Source of the DNA: JAMQKA01 sp034521835
Lineage (GTDB): Bacteria; Bacteroidota; Rhodothermia; Balneolales; Balneolaceae
Assembly (NCBI GenBank): GCA_034521835.1
Contig: JAXHMA010000006.1
Span: forward strand, 186,001 to 250,000
Direction: 5' to 3'
Length of the DNA stretch: 64,000 nucleotides
Part shown: piece after piece, positions 63,979 through 64,000 of the stretch
Layout: every line of letters starts with the position of its first letter
Numbering within the stretch: position 1 is the stretch's first letter
Notes under the pieces: model-generated
The model's input: only the letters and a program-made list of their open reading frames with translations
The model's database searches: none
Told to the model about the DNA's origin: nothing
Program-made: the position numbers and the translations under genes

Positions 63979-64000
63979 AGAAATGGTTGATTAAAATAGA

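Overview
The window looks like a chromosome segment from a member of the Balneolales/Rhodothermia branch of the Bacteroidota group. The evidence is moderate GC, a Bat (aerotolerance) von Willebrand protein, an outer-membrane receptor with a carboxypeptidase-regulatory-like domain and plug, many Sec- or lipobox-exported proteins, a bacterial RtcB/archease pair, a CXXXY-type CcmE, and a tRNA promoter with a TAnnTTTG-type -7 box. The family assignment is an inference. No 16S gene is present.

Layout. Positions 1-8000 are an accessory, repeat-rich stretch: a Bat protein, a group II intron with a frameshifted reverse transcriptase, a nucleotide-sugar dehydrogenase bracketed by two near-identical ~630-bp direct repeats, and an IS30 element beside the second repeat. 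From 8-18 kb come an outer-membrane barrel protein, a plant-type ferredoxin-NADP reductase, a sugar transferase, a DUF502 protein, alaS and the pyruvate dehydrogenase genes (E1 alpha, E1 beta, E2). From 18.5-20.8 kb, on the minus strand, lie three consecutive pilin-like genes. From 21.5-24 kb are dTDP-rhamnose genes (rfbD, rfbC, rfbB). From 24-38 kb are housekeeping genes: a Dph6-like ATPase, an EVE protein, dCTP deaminase, a BFD-like Fe-S protein, rsmE, a C-terminal processing protease, hslU/hslV, RNase G, murA, a biotin carrier protein and dut.

From 38-49 kb there are an MFS transporter, a broken S9 peptidase, a cytochrome c maturation cluster (ccmC, ccmD-like, ccmE, ccmF), truA, tRNA-Asn, and rtcB with archease. 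From 50-59 kb, on the minus strand, is an accessory cluster: an FAD-linked oxidase overlapping a TonB-dependent receptor, then two related TPR proteins and an alpha/beta hydrolase, downstream of an AraC regulator. From 60-64 kb are an NTF2-like lipoprotein, an AraC protein fused to a degenerate nucleotide-cyclase-like domain, a low-molecular-weight phosphatase, a CHRD lipoprotein and a DUF2459 lipoprotein.

Quality caveat. Many universally needed genes (alaS, pdhA, pdhB, truA, dut, rsmE, rng, ccmC) are broken by one-base frame changes, mostly extra bases and densest between 12.3 and 16.4 kb. I read most of these as sequence errors and give such genes their full reconstructed span. A few genes (the S9 peptidase remnant, the ParE-like toxin) look genuinely decayed.
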